64,000 bases of DNA from NCBI RefSeq assembly GCF_000355695.1, contig NC_020891.1, positions 434,001 through 498,000 on the forward strand, written 5' to 3'. The notes beneath the pieces were generated by a model, which had not been told where the DNA came from, ran no database searches, and saw only the letters and a program-made list of their open reading frames with translations. Position numbers and translations under genes: made by a program. The stretch is from Clavibacter nebraskensis NCPPB 2581 (GTDB lineage: Bacteria > Actinomycetota > Actinomycetes > Actinomycetales > Microbacteriaceae). Each line of letters starts with the position of its first letter. The stretch's first letter is position 1. Shown in pieces: positions 60,920-64,000 of the stretch.

Positions 60920-62446
60920 TCAGCGGTCCTTGATCTCGTCGTACGCCGCGAGTGCCCGCTGCCGGGACTCCTTGAGGTCGACGATCGGCGCCGGGTAGGC
61001 CGCGAGCCCGCCCGCGGCCTGGTCGTCCGCGCCGTCCTCGGCGCTCGCGACCAGGTCGCCCATCACCTTCCACGGCTCGTGCACCACGTCCCGCGGCGCG
61101 TGCGCCAGCTCGGGCACGTACGAGCGGATGTACTCGCCCGCCGGGTCGAACTTCCGCCCCTGCAGCACGGGGTTGAACACCCGGAAGTACGGGGCGGCGT
61201 CCGCGCCGGATCCCGCGACCCACTGCCAGCTGGCCGCGTTGTTGGCCGCGTCCGCGTCGACGAGCGTGTCCCAGAACCACTGCTCGCCGTGGCGCCAGTC
61301 GATCAGCAGGTTCTTGATGAGGAACGACGCCACGACCATCCGCACCCGGTTGTGCAGGTGCCCGTCCTTCCAGAGCGCGCGCATGCCGGCGTCGACGAGC
61401 GGCACACCCGTCTCTCCGCGCTGCCACGCGCCGAGCGTCTCGTCGGTCGGCTCGTCCCAGGGGAACGCGTCGAAGCGCGGCACGAAGTTCCGGGTCGCGA
61501 GATCCGGCTGGTGGTACAGCAGGTGGTAGCTGAACTCCCGCCAGCCGAGCTCCGAGAGGAACTTGGTGGCGTTGACCCCGTCGCCCCCGACCTTCTTGCC
61601 GCGCGTGCGCTGGATCCGGTGCCACACCTGGAACGGGCTCACCTCGCCCCAGCGCAGGTACGCCGACAGCCGCGAGGTCGTCATCGCCGCGGGCTCGTCG
61701 CGCTGGGTGGAGTAGTCCTCGAGCTCGTGGTGCACGAAGTCCTCGAGGCGCTGCAGTCCGGCGGCCTCGCCGGGGTCGCAGGCCTCGCGGAGGCCGGCCG
61801 CCCAGTCGGGCTTGGTCGGCAGCAGCCCCCAGCCGTCGAGGTCGTCCGAGCGGGGAGCCGTCCGCGGCGCGTCGAGCTCGTGCGGCGCGGGGAGCGGCTT
61901 CCGCGGCTCCTCGCGCTCCTGGGCGGTCTTCCAGAACGGCGTGTAGACCCGGAACGGCTCGCCCTGCTTGTTCGTCACCGTCCACGGCTCGACGAGCAGC
62001 GACCCCTGGAAGCTGCGCACGTCGAGGCCCCGGTCGCCGAGGCCCTTCTTGATGGCGGTGTCGACCGCGATCTCCGCGCCGCCGTAGCGACGGTTCCACA
62101 GCACCGCGCCCGCGCCGACCTCTCGCACGAGGCCGTCGACGACGTCGGCGGCCTTCCCGCGGCGTAGCACCAGCGGGGAGCCGAGCTCCCGGAGCGACTC
62201 CCCGAGGCGCGCGAGGCTCATGTGCAGCCACCAGCGCGCGGCGCCGCCGAGCGGCCGGATCCCGTCGCTCTCCTCGTCGAGCACGTACAGCACCACGATG
62301 GGCTCGCCCCGCTCGACGGCCGCGTGCAGCGCCGGGTTGTCGGCCACGCGGAGGTCGTCGCGGAGCCACACGATGCTCGGGCCCTGCGCCCCGTCGCCGC
62401 CCTCCCGATCGTCGGATCCGCGGTCCGGGGCGTCGTCGTCGCTCAT
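60920..62446 (-). CDS. phrB: deoxyribodipyrimidine photolyase
   Basis: 508 residues. Light-driven repair of cyclobutane pyrimidine dimers. N-terminal antenna domain from SIVWLRDDLRVADNPAL; the FAD domain has STSRLSAYLRWGEVSPF-like (here TTSRLSAYLRWGEVSP), ELGWREFSYHLLYH, PLVDAGMRALWKDGHLHNRVRMVVASFLIKNLLIDWRHGE and DADAANNAASWQWVAGSG. All canonical class I CPD photolyase. Leaderless: TAGGCT 6 bases before ATG 62446 (minus). An acidic N-terminal tail of 22 residues precedes the conserved start. Confidence 0.93.
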   Translation of the reverse strand: MSDDDAPDRGSDDREGGDGAQGPSIVWLRDDLRVADNPALHAAVERGEPIVVLYVLDEESDGIRPLGGAARWWLHMSLARLGESLRELGSPLVLRRGKAADVVDGLVREVGAGAVLWNRRYGGAEIAVDTAIKKGLGDRGLDVRSFQGSLLVEPWTVTNKQGEPFRVYTPFWKTAQEREEPRKPLPAPHELDAPRTAPRSDDLDGWGLLPTKPDWAAGLREACDPGEAAGLQRLEDFVHHELEDYSTQRDEPAAMTTSRLSAYLRWGEVSPFQVWHRIQRTRGKKVGGDGVNATKFLSELGWREFSYHLLYHQPDLATRNFVPRFDAFPWDEPTDETLGAWQRGETGVPLVDAGMRALWKDGHLHNRVRMVVASFLIKNLLIDWRHGEQWFWDTLVDADAANNAASWQWVAGSGADAAPYFRVFNPVLQGRKFDPAGEYIRSYVPELAHAPRDVVHEPWKVMGDLVASAEDGADDQAAGGLAAYPAPIVDLKESRQRALAAYDEIKDR

Positions 62447-62591
62447 GGATCGAGCCTAGGACGGTGTCACCGGGGCGACCGGCGCGTGGTCGCTTCGCGC
62501 ACGGAGCCCGGCGGCACGTAATATCGCACATGGCAGTGCGCGTCCGTCCGGGTCCGACCGCCCACCGGAGACCGCTGTCATCGAGAGGCTC

Positions 62592-63977
62592 ATGGACAAC
62601 CAGAGCATGCCCCTGCCCCCGCCCGAGCACCCCGGTCGGTCGTCACGCGACGCCGTCTCGGCGGTCGTCGTGGCGGGTGACGCCGGATCCACCATCGCGG
62701 CCACGCTGAGCTCGATCCTCGGTCAGACCCTGCCGCCCGCGCGCATGGTCGTCGTGGTCGCCGGCAGCCGCGACGACACCTTCGCCGTGGCGCGGACCTT
62801 CAACGGACGGCACGAGAGCGCCCTCCCCGGCGGAGGCGCCGCCCGCACGACGGTCACGGTCATCGACCGCGGCCCCCGGGAGAGCTCGCTCCGGTCGGCG
62901 TACGGCTTCGCCCTCCGGCTGGTCGGCGATGCGGGGCGCGTGCTGCTCGTCTCGCCGGACGCCGAGCTGGAGCCCGACGTGCTCGAGCTCCTCTCCGCGG
63001 CCCTCGACCGGGATCCGGGCGCCCTCTCGGTGTCCGCCTCCCTCGACCAGCGGCCGAGCGGATCCCACGGCCCCATCGCGGGCGCGCTCCGCCTCCTGCA
63101 GCGCCACTGGGCCATGGGCGCCGTCGAGACCGGCGCCGACCTCGGCCTCACCGGGCCGGTGCCGCTCGCACCCGCGTCCCTCCTCCGGCTCCCCGAGCGC
63201 GATCCGCGGTCGCCGTCGACCGATCCGTCGGAGGGGATCCTCACGGCCCTGCTCGCCGGCGACGACCGCTCGGCCCTCGTCCCCGGCGCGCGCGCCCGGG
63301 TCGACACCTCCGTCACGTGGGGGGTGATGCGCGAGCGACGCGACCGGTGGGGCGCCCACGTCGCCCGGCTGTCGCGCGGGGGCTCGCCGGCCGACGTCAG
63401 CGATCGGCGCCGCGCGCGCCTGGCGTCCCTGCGCATCGGCGTCGGGCCCGTCCTCCGGTTCGCGGCCTACGCGCTGGTGGCACTGTACCTGGCCGCCGCG
63501 GGGATCCAGGGGATGCTGCAGCCTGCGTGGTGGTGGACTCTCCCCGTCGTGGTGCGGCTGCCCCTGCACATCCGCACCCTCCGTCGGATCCGCGAACGCA
63601 CCCTCGCCGACGTGGTCTTCGGCGCGACGTTCCTCCCGTTGGAGGTGGCCGAGGCGGCGTACGGCGTCTCCCGCATCCGCGACGGCCTGCACCGGCTCGC
63701 TCACCGAGGCCGTCGCCGCGGACCCGCCGCGGCCGAGACGGTGCCGCCCTTCTCGCTGGTCGACGCCGTGGCCGCCGCCGTCGTGGCCGTGCTCGTCGTC
63801 GGCGTGGTCACCGCGGCCGAGGTCGGGGGCCCCGCAGCGGCCGGGCTCACCACGGCGGTCGGCTGGGCGGCGTGCGTGGTGACCGCCTTGGATCTCGTCA
63901 TGGCTCTGCTGCGGCTGCTCGTCGCCCACGGCGGGCCGTTCGCGCGTCCGAGCACGACGGGTGGGCCAGCGGCCTAG
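62592..63977 (+). CDS. GT2-family membrane glycosyltransferase-like protein
   Basis: 461 residues. N-terminal GT-A domain: AVSAVVVAGDAGSTIAATLSSILGQTLPPARMVVVVAGS, then VLLVSPDAELEPDVLELL, where the DxD equivalent is weak (PDAELE). Several C-terminal membrane segments (VLRFAAYALVALYLAAAGI, LVDAVAAAVVAVLVVGVVTA, ...). It may polymerise or transfer envelope sugars; the weak acidic motif leaves activity uncertain. ATG 62592 has RBS GAGAGG. A leaderless-type ATG at 62530 behind TAATAT (62519-62524) opens a different frame that overlaps this start. Confidence 0.72.
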   Translation: MDNQSMPLPPPEHPGRSSRDAVSAVVVAGDAGSTIAATLSSILGQTLPPARMVVVVAGSRDDTFAVARTFNGRHESALPGGGAARTTVTVIDRGPRESSLRSAYGFALRLVGDAGRVLLVSPDAELEPDVLELLSAALDRDPGALSVSASLDQRPSGSHGPIAGALRLLQRHWAMGAVETGADLGLTGPVPLAPASLLRLPERDPRSPSTDPSEGILTALLAGDDRSALVPGARARVDTSVTWGVMRERRDRWGAHVARLSRGGSPADVSDRRRARLASLRIGVGPVLRFAAYALVALYLAAAGIQGMLQPAWWWTLPVVVRLPLHIRTLRRIRERTLADVVFGATFLPLEVAEAAYGVSRIRDGLHRLAHRGRRRGPAAAETVPPFSLVDAVAAAVVAVLVVGVVTAAEVGGPAAAGLTTAVGWAACVVTALDLVMALLRLLVAHGGPFARPSTTGGPAA

Positions 63978-64000
63978 GCCTCGGCGACGCTCCCGCGCAG
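63974..64000 (-). CDS. possible 3' end of a convergent gene
   Basis: On the minus strand the last 27 bases read eight codons (LRGSVAEA) and TAG, tail-to-tail with the glycosyltransferase stop. All third positions but one are G/C. It is too short for identification and may be chance. Confidence 0.2.
   Translation of the reverse strand: MRGSVAEA

Overview
The window reads as chromosome of a very GC-rich actinobacterium of the family Microbacteriaceae, most likely Clavibacter. This is inferred from base composition, codon use (GGATCC written constantly as Gly-Ser, Asp-Pro or Ile-Arg contexts), and gene starts with a TANNNT box about 6 bases before ATG/GTG and no ribosome binding site. There is no replication origin, rRNA operon, CRISPR array, transposase or integrase. 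Genes are dense, on both strands, and often overlap by ATGA/GTGA.

Layout. 0-17.8 kb: a metallophosphoesterase, CsbD, a RecQ helicase carrying a phosphoribosyltransferase-like tail, an orphan DNA methyltransferase, kynureninase, two coupled glycosyltransferases (one with a HEAT-like N-terminus), the circularly permuted ATP-grasp / alpha-E / transglutaminase operon, a lipase-like hydrolase and a GNAT. 17.9-26.5 kb is a secretion-rich stretch: a sedolisin (S53) protease coupled to an LPXTG-anchored repeat protein under a Fur/Zur-like inverted repeat, an unassigned membrane protein, a TetR regulator and a Tat-exported phospholipase C broken by a frameshift. 26.7-37.7 kb is housekeeping: alkB behind a perfect SOS box, lipoate ligase, an amidase lipoprotein, pgm, pheA, serS, a HAD phosphatase, tRNA-Ser(UGA) and an LCP-family protein.

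37.7-46.9 kb is an accessory island. It loses the GGATCC enrichment of the backbone and surrounds tRNA-Ser(GCU). Its left half is a decayed locus: a secreted peptide with an amber codon, a frameshifted lipoprotein, an adaptor lipoprotein with a disturbed start, an intact ABC ATPase and a frameshifted MacB/FtsX-type permease. Its right half is an intact seven-gene operon that looks like an undescribed ribosomal-peptide (RiPP-like) system: an 88-residue precursor ending in Gly-Gly-Gly-Cys, a site-2-protease-type membrane metalloprotease whose N-terminus resembles a PqqD/RiPP recognition element, an ABC ATPase, its permease, two small membrane proteins, and an isoprenylcysteine-methyltransferase (ICMT) family enzyme. 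No lanthionine, radical-SAM or YcaO enzyme is present. The protease-ATPase-permease core recalls Bacillus yydHIJ, but the rest does not.

46.9-64 kb returns to backbone: LacI regulator with a ThuA/Gfo-Idh sugar operon and a palindromic operator, GH13 alpha-amylase-like enzyme, tRNA-Arg(ACG), a PadR/HAAS-type operon ending in a LuxR HTH without receiver domain, a YidC paralogue, an AlaX-like editing protein, an aldo/keto reductase, a PlsC-like acyltransferase with altered motifs, panD, a BrkB/YihY membrane protein, photolyase and a family-2 glycosyltransferase. All functional calls are by motif recognition; no database search was run.
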